Assembly (NCBI GenBank): GCA_002729115.1
Contig: PBWG01000043.1
Location: 13,317 to 25,236, forward strand
Origin: Crocinitomicaceae bacterium
GTDB lineage: Bacteria; Bacteroidota; Bacteroidia; Flavobacteriales_D; Sanyastnellaceae
Length of the DNA stretch: 11,920 nucleotides
Direction: 5' to 3'
Positions 1-8,211 of this stretch are shown here, piece by piece. Numbering within the stretch: the first letter of the stretch is position 1; every line of letters starts with the position of its first letter. The translations under genes and the position numbers were made by a program. The notes below the pieces were generated by a model. It had not been told where the DNA came from and did not search any database. It saw only the letters and a list, made by a program, of their open reading frames with translations.

Positions 1-3000
1 GGCACACCGGCTTCTTCAGTCAGCGCACAGATTTCGCTGATGGGGGCGCCGTCGAAAATGGGGGTGGCAAACTTGCGACCCAACTTCTCTCCGGCCCAAC
101 CCAACACGGTTTCGTAAATCTGACCGAGGTTCATACGAGAAGGGACACCCAATGGGTTCAACACGATGTCGACCGGGGTGCCGTCCTCCAAGAATGGCAT
201 GTCCTCCTGGCGCACAATGCGGGCCACGATGCCCTTGTTCCCGTGACGTCCGGCCATCTTGTCACCCACTTTCAGCTTGCGCTTCTTGGCCACGTAGACC
301 TTCGCGAGTTTGACGATGCCTGCTGGCAACTCGTCACCGACAGTCACTTGGAATTTCTTGCGCTTGTACACGCCCAAGAGGTCGTTGTACTTGAGGTTGT
401 AGTTGTGAATGAGGCGGGCAGCCAATGCGCTGTTGCCTGCATCGCGGATCCAGCCGTCGCCGTTGATGATCAAGAAGTCCAAGCTTGAGAGCACCTTCTG
501 GGTGAACTTGACGCCTTTCTTGACCTGCTCTTCTTTGTAGTAGTTGAAGACACCCTGGCTGACCTTGCCACCCACGATCTTCATCAACTTCTCCACGAGC
601 AACTTCTTCAACGCCGCGGCCTCCTTGTCGAAGTCCTTGTCGATCGATTCCAAGATGGCCTTGTCGCTCGCCTTGGACTTGCGGTCCTTGACAGCGCGGC
701 TGAAGAGCCTCTTGTCGATGACCACACCTTGGCCTGAAGGAGGCATTTTCAAGGAGGCGTCCTTGACGTCTCCTGCCTTGTCGCCGAAGATGGCACGCAA
801 GAGCTTCTCTTCAGGGCTGGGGTCAGACTCCCCTTTGGGTGTGATTTTTCCGATGAGGATGTCCCCCTCTGTCACTTCCGCACCGATGCGAATCAGTCCG
901 TGCTCGTCGAGGTCCTTGGTGGCTTCCTCACTGACATTTGGAATGTCGTTGGTGAGTTCCTCCACACCGCGCTTGGTGTCGCGCACTTCCAAGACGTACT
1001 CGTCCACGTGCAATGACGTGAAGACATCCTCGCGCACCACGCGCTCAGAAATCACAATCGCGTCCTCAAAGTTGTAGCCCTGCCATGGCATGAAGGCCAC
1101 CTTCATGTTTTGACCGAGGGCGAGTTCACCTTTCTGTGTGGAGTAACCTTCCACCAAAATTTGGCCGGCCGTCACCTTCTCACCTTTCGCCACCATGGGC
1201 TTGAGGTTCATGCACGTGCCTTGGTTGGTCCGTGAGAACTTGGTGAGGTTGTACACGCGCAGGTCCGATTCGAACGACACGAGCAAGTCGTTGTCGTCCA
1301 TGTCATGACGCACGTGAATCTCGTTGGCATCGACGTACTCCACCACACCGTTGCGCTCTGAACGCAACAACACGCGAGAGTCGCGCGCCACTGGCGCCTC
1401 CACGCCTGTGCCCACGATGGGTGAGTTTGGACGCATCAACGGCACCGCCTGACGCATCATGTTCGAGCCCATCAAAGCACGGTTGGCGTCGTCGTGCTCC
1501 AAGAATGGAATCAACGAGGCCGCGATGGAGGCGATCTGGTTGGGCGCCACGTCCATGTACTGAAGCTCTTCCGGCTTCACAATCGGGAAGTCGCCTTCCA
1601 AGCGTGCCTTCACAGCTTCGTTTTCGAACGCACCGTCGTTTTTGATCGGGGCGTTCGCCTGGGCGATCAATGCGCTGTCCTCCTCTTCGGCAGACAAGTA
1701 CACAATGCCGTCCTCGTTGGTGGCCGCCTTGCCTCCCTCGACCTTGCGGTAAGGGGTTTCGATGAAGCCCAAACGGTTCACCTTGGCGTACACACACAAG
1801 CTTGAGATCAATCCAATGTTCGGACCTTCTGGGGTCTCGATGGTGCAAAGACGACCGTAGTGCGTGTAGTGCACATCACGCACCTCAAAGCCTGCGCGCT
1901 CGCGGCTCAATCCACCTGGACCCAACGCGGAGATGCGACGCTTGTGTGTCACCTCACTCAGCGGGTTGGTTTGGTCCATGAATTGAGACAGCTGGTTCGT
2001 TCCGAAAAAGCTGTTGATCACGGAGCTCAACGTCTTGGCGTTGATCAAGTCGGTCGGGGTGAAGACCTCGTTGTCGCGCACGTTCATGCGCTCACGGATG
2101 GTCCGCGCCATCCGAGCCAGGCCCACACCAAACTGAGAGTACAACTGCTCACCGACCGTGCGAATGCGACGGTTGCTGAGGTGGTCGATGTCGTCCACGT
2201 CCGTGTTGCTGTTCACCAAGTCCAGCAGGGTCTTGATGATGCGGATGATGTCGTCCTTGGTCAAGGTGCGAGCCTCCTCTCCCTCAATGCCCAACTTGCG
2301 GTTGATGCGGAAACGTCCCACTTCACCCAAATCGTAGCGTTGCTCAGAGAAGAACAGCTTGTCGATCACGCCGCGCGCAGTCTCCAAATCTGGTGGCTCC
2401 GCATTCCGCAGTTGACGGTAGATGTATTCCACCGCTTCCTTCTCCGAGTTGGAGCTGTCCTTGTGGAGCGTGTTGTAGATGATGGCGAAGTCGCCCTGGT
2501 TCACGCCTTCCTTGTGGAGGATGATGGTCTTGGACCCTGAGTCCAAAATCTGCTCGATGTGCTCCTTCTCGAGCACGGTCTCACGCTCGAGGATCACCTC
2601 GGTGCGCTCGATGGAGACCACCTCTCCGGTGTCCTCCTCCACGAAGTCCTCGACCCACGTCTTCAACACACGGGCGGCAAGTGGACGGCCGAGCGCACGC
2701 TTCAGGCCTGCTTTGGTCACCTTGACCTCGTCGGCCAAGTTGAAAATGCCCAAAATGTCGCGGTCTGTCTCGTACCCAATGCTGCGAAGCAACGTGGTCA
2801 CAGGCAACTTCTTCTTCCGGTCGATGTACGCGTACATCACGCCGTTGATGTCGGTGGCGAATTCAATCCAAGACCCTTTGAATGGAATGATTCGCGCCGA
2901 GTGCAACTTGGTGCCGTTGGCGTGGCGGCTTTGGCCGAAGAACACACCTGGCGAACGGTGAAGCTGGTTTACGATGACACGCTCCGCGCCGTTCACCACG

Positions 3001-3410
3001 AATGAGCCCTGGGGGGTCATGTAGGGGATGGTTCCCAAATACACGTCCTGGACGATGGTCTCGAAGTCCTCGTGTTCAGGATCGGTGCAGTACAACTTCA
3101 GCTTGGCCTTCAACGGAACGCTGTAGGTCAAACCCCGCTCCAAACATTCTTGAATGCTGTAGCGGGGAGGATCGATGAAGTAATCGAGAAACTCGAGAAC
3201 GAACTGATTGCGGGTGTCCGTGATGGGGAAGTTCTCACTGAACACCTTGAACAGTCCCTCCGTCATCCGGTTTTCCGGGTTCGTTTCCAGTTGGAAAAAT
3301 TCCTGGAAGGAACGGAGTTGAATGTCCAAGAAATCAGGGTGCTCCAGGGGAAGAGCCACGCTGCCAAAGTTGGTGCGCAGGGGGTTGGAGTTGGGGTTGG
3401 CCAGGGTCAT
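1..3410 (-). CDS. rpoB: RNA polymerase subunit beta (3'-truncated by window edge)
   Basis: Beta subunit of DNA-dependent RNA polymerase; with beta' it forms the catalytic core. The reading frame is open for 1136 codons from the ATG at 3410 and runs off the window; Bacteroidota RpoB is usually about 1270 residues, so roughly 130 C-terminal residues are missing. The rifampicin region reads [20 protein letters not shown] around residues 472-491, with D479, H489 and S494 equivalent to E. coli D516, H526 and S531, all the sensitive type. GYNFEDA (from residue 778) carries the conserved acidic pair near the active site, and [12 protein letters not shown] (from 1049) carries the conserved lysines. 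The last codons read [16 protein letters not shown], as expected just before the missing C-terminal part. No Shine-Dalgarno precedes the start; A is at -3. rpoC would be expected next, outside the window. It follows rplL across a 135-base gap with a hairpin. Confidence 0.98.
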   Translation of the reverse strand, partial: MTLANPNSNPLRTNFGSVALPLEHPDFLDIQLRSFQEFFQLETNPENRMTEGLFKVFSENFPITDTRNQFVLEFLDYFIDPPRYSIQECLERGLTYSVPLKAKLKLYCTDPEHEDFETIVQDVYLGTIPYMTPQGSFVVNGAERVIVNQLHRSPGVFFGQSRHANGTKLHSARIIPFKGSWIEFATDINGVMYAYIDRKKKLPVTTLLRSIGYETDRDILGIFNLADEVKVTKAGLKRALGRPLAARVLKTWVEDFVEEDTGEVVSIERTEVILERETVLEKEHIEQILDSGSKTIILHKEGVNQGDFAIIYNTLHKDSSNSEKEAVEYIYRQLRNAEPPDLETARGVIDKLFFSEQRYDLGEVGRFRINRKLGIEGEEARTLTKDDIIRIIKTLLDLVNSNTDVDDIDHLSNRRIRTVGEQLYSQFGVGLARMARTIRERMNVRDNEVFTPTDLINAKTLSSVINSFFGTNQLSQFMDQTNPLSEVTHKRRISALGPGGLSRERAGFEVRDVHYTHYGRLCTIETPEGPNIGLISSLCVYAKVNRLGFIETPYRKVEGGKAATNEDGIVYLSAEEEDSALIAQANAPIKNDGAFENEAVKARLEGDFPIVKPEELQYMDVAPNQIASIAASLIPFLEHDDANRALMGSNMMRQAVPLMRPNSPIVGTGVEAPVARDSRVLLRSERNGVVEYVDANEIHVRHDMDDNDLLVSFESDLRVYNLTKFSRTNQGTCMNLKPMVAKGEKVTAGQILVEGYSTQKGELALGQNMKVAFMPWQGYNFEDAIVISERVVREDVFTSLHVDEYVLEVRDTKRGVEELTNDIPNVSEEATKDLDEHGLIRIGAEVTEGDILIGKITPKGESDPSPEEKLLRAIFGDKAGDVKDASLKMPPSGQGVVIDKRLFSRAVKDRKSKASDKAILESIDKDFDKEAAALKKLLVEKLMKIVGGKVSQGVFNYYKEEQVKKGVKFTQKVLSSLDFLIINGDGWIRDAGNSALAARLIHNYNLKYNDLLGVYKRKKFQVTVGDELPAGIVKLAKVYVAKKRKLKVGDKMAGRHGNKGIVARIVRQEDMPFLEDGTPVDIVLNPLGVPSRMNLGQIYETVLGWAGEKLGRKFATPIFDGAPISEICALTEEAGV

Positions 3411-3497
3411 GGTCGTTTGGTCTTATCAAAGGTCAAACAGAGGGTGAAGGTTGAATGTTGAAAGCCGTTGAAAACGAGACTTTCAAAAAGCAGACAA

Positions 3498-3520
3498 GGG
3501 CGGGGACCTTCTCCCCGCCC
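3498..3520 (-). terminator. Attenuator-like hairpin between rplL and rpoB
   Basis: A perfect 9-bp stem, GGGCGGGGA paired with TCCCCGCCC, closes a 5-base loop, 25 bases after the rplL stop. Read in the transcript direction, the stem is followed by TTGTCTGCTTTTTG, an interrupted rather than solid T tract. This looks like a weak or partial terminator. Many bacteria attenuate between the ribosomal protein genes and rpoBC, so that less polymerase than stalk protein is made; this hairpin is in the right place for that. The function is inferred; it could instead be an RNA-processing or stability element. Confidence 0.55.
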
Positions 3521-3545
3521 GTGCCTTTAAAGCTCGGGGTTGTGC

Positions 3546-3923
3546 TTACTTGAGCTCAACCTCAGCGCCTGCTTCCTCGAGTTGGGTCTTCAAGGCCTCA
3601 GCCTCGTCCTTTGGAATGCCCTCCTTGATTGGAGAAGGTGCGCCGTCAACGATTTCCTTGGCTTCCTTCAAGCCGAGTCCGGTGAGCTCTTTCACGAGCT
3701 TGACCACTGCGAGCTTGGAGCCGCCAGCGGCCTTCAAGATCACGTCAAATTCGGTCTTCGCTTCACCGCCACCTTCGCCGCCACCAGCGGCAGGTCCAGC
3801 AACTGCAACAGCAGCAGCAGCGGGTTCGATACCGTACTCCTCCTTGAGGATTTCAGCGAGTTCGTTCACCTCCTTCACAGTGAGGTTCACCAACTCTTCA
3901 GCCATAGCTTTCAAATCAGCCAT
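3546..3923 (-). CDS. rplL: Large ribosomal subunit protein bL12 (L7/L12)
   Basis: Ribosomal stalk protein, present in several copies per ribosome, which recruits and activates translational GTPases such as EF-Tu and EF-G. It has 125 residues, the usual length. The N-terminal dimerisation and uL10-binding segment is about residues 1-32, followed by an Ala/Gly-rich hinge (about 35-53, [20 protein letters not shown]) and the globular C-terminal domain (about 55-125) with the conserved [20 protein letters not shown] segment that contacts factors. The ATG at 3923 is preferred over the internal ATG at 3905 because [19 protein letters not shown] is the family N-terminus. The gap to rplJ is 47 bases; its last 22 bases before the start lack G on the coding strand and include three tandem CAATC units. 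No Shine-Dalgarno; A is at -3. Confidence 0.99.
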   Translation of the reverse strand: MADLKAMAEELVNLTVKEVNELAEILKEEYGIEPAAAAVAVAGPAAGGGEGGGEAKTEFDVILKAAGGSKLAVVKLVKELTGLGLKEAKEIVDGAPSPIKEGIPKDEAEALKTQLEEAGAEVELK

Positions 3924-3970
3924 AATGATTGGATTGGATTGTTTTCAAAGATTGTATTGAGGTGTCAAGC

Positions 3971-4492
3971 TCAGCTGCGTTCTTGCAGCGCCTTGACCAG
4001 ACCAGATAGGGTGTTTCCACCAGAGTTCAACGCACCGATGACGTTCTTCGCAGGAGATTGCAGCAACGCAATGACGTCTGCAATGACCTCCTCCTTCGAC
4101 TTGATGGCGGTCAACGCCTCCAAGTTGTTGTCGCCCAGGTACGTGGCTTCTTCGACATATGCGCCTTTCAAAACCGGCATGTCGTGCTTCTTGCGGAATT
4201 CCTTCAGCACGCGTGCTGGGGCGTTTCCGACGTCGCCGACGAGAAGGGCCGTTTGGCCTTTGAGCACGTCGTAGAGTTCCGAGTAATCCCGGTCCTCGAT
4301 GCGCTCCATCGCCTTGCGCAGCAGGGTGTTTTTCACCACGCGCACACGGATGTCCTTCTTGTAACATTCACGGCGGAGGCTTGTCGTGGATTCAGAGTCC
4401 AGTCCACTGGCATCTGTCAAGTACACGACGTTCTTCTCCGCAAGCATCTGCACAAGCTCGTCGATCAATTGATCTTTTTCAGTTCGAGTCAT
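3971..4492 (-). CDS. rplJ: Large ribosomal subunit protein uL10
   Basis: uL10 anchors the bL12 dimers to the ribosome at the base of the stalk, next to uL11 on 23S rRNA. It has 173 residues, a normal length. The N-terminal RNA-binding domain includes VRVVKNTLLRKAM (about residues 50-62), the typical KNTL motif of the family. The C-terminal helix that holds bL12 is about residues 140-173. The start is the ATG at 4492, giving MTRTEKDQLI. The gap to rplA is only 18 bases, so there is no room between the genes for the long L10 leader seen in E. coli; any uL10-bL12 feedback site would have to overlap the end of rplA or act elsewhere. No Shine-Dalgarno; A is at -3. Confidence 0.99.
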   Translation of the reverse strand: MTRTEKDQLIDELVQMLAEKNVVYLTDASGLDSESTTSLRRECYKKDIRVRVVKNTLLRKAMERIEDRDYSELYDVLKGQTALLVGDVGNAPARVLKEFRKKHDMPVLKGAYVEEATYLGDNNLEALTAIKSKEEVIADVIALLQSPAKNVIGALNSGGNTLSGLVKALQERS

Positions 4493-4510
4493 GATGAGTC
4501 AATTTGCGAA

Positions 4511-5206
4511 TCAGGCCGTTGCCGTCTTCTGTTCGATTTTGATTCCAGGACCCTGCGTGGAGCTCATCGAAATGCTCTTCATGTAGGTTCCTTTGGCACT
4601 GGAGGGCTTCAAACGCATCAGGGTGTTGATGAGCTCAGCGGCATTCTCCTCAATCTTCGCCGCGTCGAAAGACACTTTGCCGACGGAGGCATGCACGATG
4701 CCAAACTTGTCCACCTTGAAGTCAATTTTACCTGCCTTCACATCTGTCACAGCCTTTCCAACTTCCATGGTCACAGTGCCCGATTTCGGGTTGGGCATGA
4801 GGCCACGTGGTCCGAGAACTCGGCCCAACGCACCCACCTTGCCCATGACCTGGGGAGTGGTAATGATTACATCCACATCGGTCCATCCGCCTTTGATCTT
4901 CGTCACGTAGTCGTCCAACCCAACGTGGTCGGCACCGGCGTCCTTCGCTTCCTGCTCTTTGTCAGGCGTGCAAAGCACCAGCACACGTACGTTTTTGCCT
5001 GTCCCGTGAGGGAGGCTCACCGTTCCACGAACCATTTGGTTCGCTTTCCGGGGGTCTACGCCAAGGCGCACAGCGAGGTCTACTGTTGCATCGAACTTGG
5101 TGGTCGAAGTCTCTTTCACGAGGGCAGAGGCTTCAGCCAAGCTGTACAGCTTTTCCGAGTCGATTTTTCCAGCGACCGCTTTCTGGTTCTTAGTTAGTCG
5201 TCCCAT
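4511..5206 (-). CDS. rplA: Large ribosomal subunit protein uL1
   Basis: uL1 forms the mobile L1 stalk of the large subunit and takes part in release of tRNA from the E site. In E. coli it also represses its own operon by binding the leader of the rplK-rplA mRNA. It has 231 residues, the typical bacterial length. The family signature falls at about residues 114-146, including [16 protein letters not shown] (130-145). The two-domain layout is as usual: domain I is residues 1-~66 plus ~160-231, and domain II is in between. It begins with the ATG at 5206, 17 bases after the rplK stop, so it is almost certainly translated from the same mRNA. No Shine-Dalgarno; AAC precedes the ATG. Confidence 0.99.
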   Translation of the reverse strand: MGRLTKNQKAVAGKIDSEKLYSLAEASALVKETSTTKFDATVDLAVRLGVDPRKANQMVRGTVSLPHGTGKNVRVLVLCTPDKEQEAKDAGADHVGLDDYVTKIKGGWTDVDVIITTPQVMGKVGALGRVLGPRGLMPNPKSGTVTMEVGKAVTDVKAGKIDFKVDKFGIVHASVGKVSFDAAKIEENAAELINTLMRLKPSSAKGTYMKSISMSSTQGPGIKIEQKTATA

Positions 5207-5223
5207 GTTGCGCGGTTTGTGAC

Positions 5224-5661
5224 TTAGAAGGGGGCTTCTCCGATGACGTTGATGCCCATGCTACGTGCAGTCCCCGCCACCATCCGCATTGCGGATTCGA
5301 CAGAGAAGCAGTTCAAGTCGGGCATCTTGTCTTCTGCAATCACGCGTACTTGGTCCCAAGTGACTTTGCCCACCTTGCTCCGGTTGGATTCCGAAGAACC
5401 CTTCTTGAGCTTGGCGGCCTCCATCAATTGCACTGCGGCCGGTGGGGTCTTGATGACAAAGTCAAAAGACTTGTCGCCATAGACCGTGATGACCACAGGA
5501 AGCACCTTCCCCGCTTTATCTTGAGTTCGAGCATTAAACTGCTTGCAGAACTCCATGATGTTCACACCCTTGGCACCCAAAGCGGGTCCCACAGGGGGTG
5601 ACGGGTTGGCGGCACCACCGCGTATTTGCAGCTTGATTAGTCCAGCTACTTCTTTAGCCAT
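5224..5661 (-). CDS. rplK: Large ribosomal subunit protein uL11
   Basis: uL11 binds the GTPase-associated region of 23S rRNA at the stalk base and is needed for factor function and for sensing of uncharged tRNA by RelA. It has 145 residues, slightly longer than the usual 141. The proline-rich N-terminal helix start, [11 protein letters not shown] (residues 19-29), is intact; substitutions of these prolines give thiostrepton-type resistance in other bacteria, so this protein looks sensitive-type. The C-terminal RNA-binding domain includes KMPDLN and ends at GEAPF. It is the first gene after an 86-base gap that follows nusG and holds a candidate regulatory stem. It is the only gene of the ribosomal and transcription block here without A at -3 (TCA precedes ATG). 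Confidence 0.99.
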   Translation of the reverse strand: MAKEVAGLIKLQIRGGAANPSPPVGPALGAKGVNIMEFCKQFNARTQDKAGKVLPVVITVYGDKSFDFVIKTPPAAVQLMEAAKLKKGSSESNRSKVGKVTWDQVRVIAEDKMPDLNCFSVESAMRMVAGTARSMGINVIGEAPF

Positions 5662-5674
5662 TGATCATGTATTT

Positions 5675-5741
5675 GAACAGTCCTCCACCCGCGCAAAGGG
5701 AAGCATTTAGGGACATTGCGGAGAGCTTCGGCTGTCTGTTC
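5675..5741 (-). promoter_or_regulatory. Structured leader of rplK-rplA, candidate uL1 autoregulatory site
   Basis: In the 86-base gap between nusG and rplK the RNA can fold into a two-part stem. The outer helix is GAACAG (5741-5736) with CTGTTC (5680-5675). After an asymmetric internal loop, an inner helix pairs CTC-TCCGC (5725-5718) with GCGGG and GAG (5692-5683), leaving a 2-base bulge. An alternative pairs CGCAA with TTGCG in the inner part. Two helices separated by an asymmetric loop just upstream of rplK fit the kind of site uL1 uses on its own mRNA in other bacteria. This is by-eye folding; no sequence match to a known uL1 site was established. No convincing TAnnTTTG promoter was seen in this gap. 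Confidence 0.35.
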
Positions 5742-5747
5742 CGTTGA

Positions 5748-6299
5748 TTAGCTTTCTTTTTCAACCTGGAGGTAGCCAAGCTCCACAGGCGTCTTGCGCC
5801 CGAAGATTTTGACCATCACCTTCAGTTTCTTCTTTTCTTCATTCACCTCCTCGATGTTGCCGTGGAAACCGTTGAAAGGACCGTCCGTCACTTTCACCAG
5901 TTCTCCGACCACATATGGGATGTTGATTTCCTCATCGGTGTCAGCCAGGTCGTCGACCACACCCAGGATGCGGTTGACCTCGCTTTGACGCAACGGAAGG
6001 GGTTCTCCACGCTTCTCAGCGCCAAGAAATCCAATCACGTTGGTGACGTTTCGAATGATGTGTGGCACCTCGCCGACCAACGATGCCTCAATGTACACGT
6101 AACCTGGGAACAGGTTGCGCTCCTTCGAGACCTTCTTGCCGTTGCGAATGGTGAAGACTTTTTCCATGGGAATCAGCACCTGCCCCACATAGTCCTGCAA
6201 TCCCGCCGCAGCGATTTCAGTTTCCACGGTTTCTTGAACGCGCTTCTCCTGACCGCTCACTGCGCGGACGACGTACCACTTCTTGTCGATTTCACTCAT
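5748..6299 (-). CDS. nusG: Transcription termination/antitermination factor NusG
   Basis: NusG (Spt5 homologue) binds the RNA polymerase clamp, modulates pausing and Rho termination, and couples transcription to translation through uS10. It has 183 residues, the normal length. The N-terminal NGN domain (about 7-115) includes [13 protein letters not shown] (6-18) and [11 protein letters not shown] (62-72). The C-terminal KOW domain (about 130-180) includes [13 protein letters not shown] (135-147) and the strongly conserved FGRKTPVEL (166-174). No insertion is seen, so this is the core NusG rather than a specialised paralogue such as UpxY or RfaH. The start is the ATG at 6299, 21 bases after the secE stop, with ATC before the ATG. 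Confidence 0.99.
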   Translation of the reverse strand: MSEIDKKWYVVRAVSGQEKRVQETVETEIAAAGLQDYVGQVLIPMEKVFTIRNGKKVSKERNLFPGYVYIEASLVGEVPHIIRNVTNVIGFLGAEKRGEPLPLRQSEVNRILGVVDDLADTDEEINIPYVVGELVKVTDGPFNGFHGNIEEVNEEKKKLKVMVKIFGRKTPVELGYLQVEKES

Positions 6300-6320
6300 G
6301 ATGAGAGAGGCTGCGGGCCC

Positions 6321-6539
6321 TTAGAGCAATTGGTAAATCACGCCCACCACACCGCTCCAAAGAGCGTCTGCGGCGTTGACACCAAACACCCAGTCCATGG
6401 CGGACACGATGAAGGCAATCAACAGGCTGGCCACAAAAACCAAGACTGCAGATTCCTGCAATTCACGCCAGGAAGGCCAAGTGACCTTGGTCTGGAGTTC
6501 TTGAACAGAAGCCTGCAAGTATTCAGTAAACGAAGACAT
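6321..6539 (-). CDS. secE: Protein translocase subunit SecE
   Basis: Small essential inner-membrane subunit of the SecYEG translocon, which clamps the two halves of SecY. The product is 72 residues from the ATG at 6539, giving MSSFTEYLQASVQELQ. An amphipathic segment with the conserved VTWPSWRELQES (about 19-30) precedes one transmembrane helix (about 31-50, VLVFVASLLIAFIVSAMDWV). This is the short one-helix form common outside the enterics. A longer in-frame start at 6581 is rejected because it would lie inside the tRNA-Trp gene. The start is only 15 bases after the 3' end of tRNA-Trp, so tRNA 3' processing would leave secE with a very short 5' leader. secE-nusG adjacency is conserved across bacteria. 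Confidence 0.97.
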   Translation of the reverse strand: MSSFTEYLQASVQELQTKVTWPSWRELQESAVLVFVASLLIAFIVSAMDWVFGVNAADALWSGVVGVIYQLL

Positions 6540-6554
6540 GTTGTCAGTTTTTAG

Positions 6555-6627
6555 CACGGGCGGCAGGGCTCGAACCTGCAACCAATGGTTTTGGAGACCA
6601 CTACTCTACCAATTGAGCTACGCCCGT
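6555..6627 (-). tRNA. tRNA-Trp (CCA anticodon)
   Basis: This 73-base cloverleaf has the acceptor pair ACGGGCG/CGCCCGT, D arm GCTC...GAGT, anticodon loop CTCCAAA with anticodon CCA, and T arm GCAGG-TTCGAGC-CCTGC. The discriminator is G, as usual for bacterial tRNA-Trp, and the terminal CCA is not encoded. It lies between tuf and secE, a position common in Bacteroidota and several other phyla. Confidence 0.98.
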
Positions 6628-6633
6628 AGATGG

Positions 6634-6669
6634 AGGAAGAAGGAACCCCCGAAAGGGAACCTTCTTCCT
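6634..6669 (-). repeat. Hairpin between tuf and tRNA-Trp
   Basis: A 10-bp perfect stem, AGGAAGAAGG/CCTTCTTCCT, surrounds a short internal loop and a 3-bp CCC/GGG cap. In the transcript it follows the tuf stop by about 30 bases and ends just 6 bases before the tRNA-Trp 5' end. There is no T tract after it, so it is not a standard intrinsic terminator. It may be a processing signal that separates the tuf mRNA 3' end from the tRNA, or protect that 3' end from exonucleases. The function is not shown by sequence. Confidence 0.6.
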
Positions 6670-6699
6670 AAGATTTGGATGGGTCAGAAACCCCTCGAA

Positions 6700-7887
6700 T
6701 CAGTCGAGGATTTCAGTCACCTGGCCAGCACCCACGGTACGTCCACCCTCACGGATGGCGAAACGCAGACCCTTGTCCATTGCAATCGGTGCGATGAGCT
6801 GCACGTCAATGGTGACGTTGTCACCAGGCATGACCATCTCACGACCCGCTTCCAAAGAAATCTCGCCAGTCACGTCCGTTGTGCGGAAGTAGAACTGTGG
6901 GCGGTAATTGTTGTGGAATGGGGTGTGACGGCCACCTTCTTCTTTCTTGAGGATGTAGACCTCACCCTTGAAATGGGTGTGAGGCGTGATGCTGTTTGGA
7001 GCAGCGATCACCATGCCACGACGGATGTCCTTCTTGTCGATGCCGCGGAGCAACAAACCAACGTTGTCACCTGCTTCACCGCGATCCAAGATCTTGCGGA
7101 ACATCTCCACACCAGTGATGGTGGTCTTTTGCTTTTCAGCAGCCATGCCGATGATGTCCACTTCGTCGCCGGTGTTGATCACACCAGTTTCGATACGACC
7201 AGTCGCCACAGTGCCGCGGCCGGTGATGGTGAACACGTCCTCGATGGACATCAAGAAAGGCTTCTCGTTGTCACGGGGTGGAATCTCAATCCAAGAGTCG
7301 ACTTCCTGCATGAGGTTCATCACGGTCTCGACCCACTTGGGCTCGCCGTTCAATGCACCCAAGGCAGAACCCTGGACCACAGGACCGTTGTCTCCGTCGT
7401 ACTCGTAGAACGAGAGGAGCTCACGGATTTCCATTTCGACGAGCTCGAGGAGCTCGGCGTCGTCCACCATGTCCACTTTGTTCATGAACACCACAATGCG
7501 TGGCACGCCAACCTGGCGGCCCAAGAGGATGTGCTCACGGGTTTGTGGCATGGGGCCGTCGGTGGCCGCAACCACGAGGATGGCGCCGTCCATCTGGGCA
7601 GCACCAGTCACCATGTTCTTCACGTAGTCGGCGTGACCTGGGCAGTCGACGTGCGCGTAGTGACGCTTGTCGGTCTGGTACTCGACGTGTGAAGAGTTGA
7701 TTGTAATGCCGCGCTCCTTCTCTTCGGGAGCGTTGTCGATTTGGTCAAACGAGCGAGCCTCGCTGAAACCTGCGTCTGCCATCACTTTGGTGATTGCAGC
7801 GGTGAGGGTGGTCTTGCCGTGGTCAACGTGGCCGATGGTGCCAATGTTGACGTGGGGCTTGGACCGGTCAAAAGTTTCCTTTGCCAT
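6700..7887 (-). CDS. tuf: Translation elongation factor EF-Tu
   Basis: GTPase that delivers aminoacyl-tRNA to the ribosomal A site. It has 395 residues, the normal length. All G motifs are intact: GHVDHGKT (19-26), RGITI (59-63), DCPGH (81-85, with the catalytic His85), NKVD (136-139) and SAL (174-176). Domains II and III follow, with typical [12 protein letters not shown] and [16 protein letters not shown]; the Ala in FAIREG is the position changed in kirromycin-resistant mutants of other bacteria and is wild type here. The ATG at 7887 gives [12 protein letters not shown]. It sits 41 bases downstream of tRNA-Thr(GGT) and shares a transcript with the four tRNAs it binds when charged. No Shine-Dalgarno; ACC precedes the ATG. 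Only one copy is visible here; other copies in the genome cannot be judged. Confidence 0.99.
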   Translation of the reverse strand: MAKETFDRSKPHVNIGTIGHVDHGKTTLTAAITKVMADAGFSEARSFDQIDNAPEEKERGITINSSHVEYQTDKRHYAHVDCPGHADYVKNMVTGAAQMDGAILVVAATDGPMPQTREHILLGRQVGVPRIVVFMNKVDMVDDAELLELVEMEIRELLSFYEYDGDNGPVVQGSALGALNGEPKWVETVMNLMQEVDSWIEIPPRDNEKPFLMSIEDVFTITGRGTVATGRIETGVINTGDEVDIIGMAAEKQKTTITGVEMFRKILDRGEAGDNVGLLLRGIDKKDIRRGMVIAAPNSITPHTHFKGEVYILKKEEGGRHTPFHNNYRPQFYFRTTDVTGEISLEAGREMVMPGDNVTIDVQLIAPIAMDKGLRFAIREGGRTVGAGQVTEILD

Positions 7888-7928
7888 GGTCTGGAAAGAT
7901 TAATTGATTGAATAAATTTCTCTTGAAG

Positions 7929-8000
7929 AGCCAATGACGGGAATTGAACCCGTGACCTCTTCCTTACCAAGGAAGCGCTCTACCCCTGAGCTACATCGGC
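7929..8000 (-). tRNA. tRNA-Thr (GGT anticodon)
   Basis: This 72-base cloverleaf has the acceptor pair GCCGATG/CATTGGC (one G-T wobble), D arm GCTC/GAGC, anticodon stem CTTCC/GGAAG with loop TTGGTAA (anticodon GGT), and T arm ACGGG-TTCAATT-CCCGT. The discriminator is T and CCA is not encoded. It is the last tRNA before tuf, as thrT is in E. coli. Confidence 0.98.
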
Positions 8001-8006
8001 TGACGG

Positions 8007-8079
8007 AGCGGAAGACGAGATTCGAACTCGCGACATTCAGCTTGGAAGGCTGATGCTCTACCAACTGAGCTACTTCCGC
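8007..8079 (-). tRNA. tRNA-Gly (TCC anticodon)
   Basis: This 73-base cloverleaf has the acceptor pair GCGGAAG/CTTCCGC, anticodon stem TCAGC/GCTGA with loop CTTCCAA (anticodon TCC), and T arm GCGAG-TTCGAAT-CTCGT with one G-T pair. The discriminator is T and CCA is not encoded. Only 6 bases separate it from tRNA-Thr(GGT), so the two must be cut from one precursor. Confidence 0.98.
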
Positions 8080-8094
8080 TTGCACGATTGATGG

Positions 8095-8177
8095 TGGGGG
8101 TAATAGGATTCGAACCTATTCAGTCATAGACAACAGATTTACAGTCTGCCCCGGCTCTCCAACTCCGGCGTACCCCC
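8095..8177 (-). tRNA. tRNA-Tyr (GTA anticodon)
   Basis: This 83-base class II tRNA has the acceptor pair GGGGGTA/TACCCCC, anticodon stem GCAGA/TCTGT with loop CTGTAAA (anticodon GTA), a long variable arm, and T arm with the TTCGAAT loop. The discriminator is A. The three bases after it (8094-8092) read CCA on the coding strand, so this is the only tRNA of the five whose CCA end is encoded, by design or by chance. Confidence 0.97.
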
Positions 8178-8186
8178 TGATAAATT

Positions 8187-8204
8187 CCAACCGTGCGAGG
8201 TTGG
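8187..8204 (-). repeat. Spacer hairpin between tRNA-Thr(TGT) and tRNA-Tyr
   Basis: CCAACC and GGTTGG pair perfectly over 6 bp with a 6-base loop in the 34-base spacer between the two tRNAs. It has no T tract. It may act as a spacer or processing element in the tRNA precursor; this is only an inference. Confidence 0.4.
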
Positions 8205-8211
8205 TGACGTG

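Noticed and set aside
1918..2006. Rifampicin resistance substitution in RpoB
   Set aside because: The key positions (E. coli D516, H526 and S531 equivalents) all have the sensitive residues.
3411..3497. Separate promoter for rpoB in the rplL-rpoB gap
   Set aside because: Several TTTG strings occur near 3415-3440 but none forms TAnnTTTG with a -33 partner.
4493..4510. L10 leader (uL10-bL12 feedback site) between rplA and rplJ
   Set aside because: The gap is only 18 bases, too short for that structure; no obvious equivalent was seen in the 47-base rplJ-rplL gap.
6321..6581. Longer SecE with 14 extra N-terminal residues
   Set aside because: The extra codons lie inside the tRNA-Trp gene; the family N-terminus fits the ATG at 6539.
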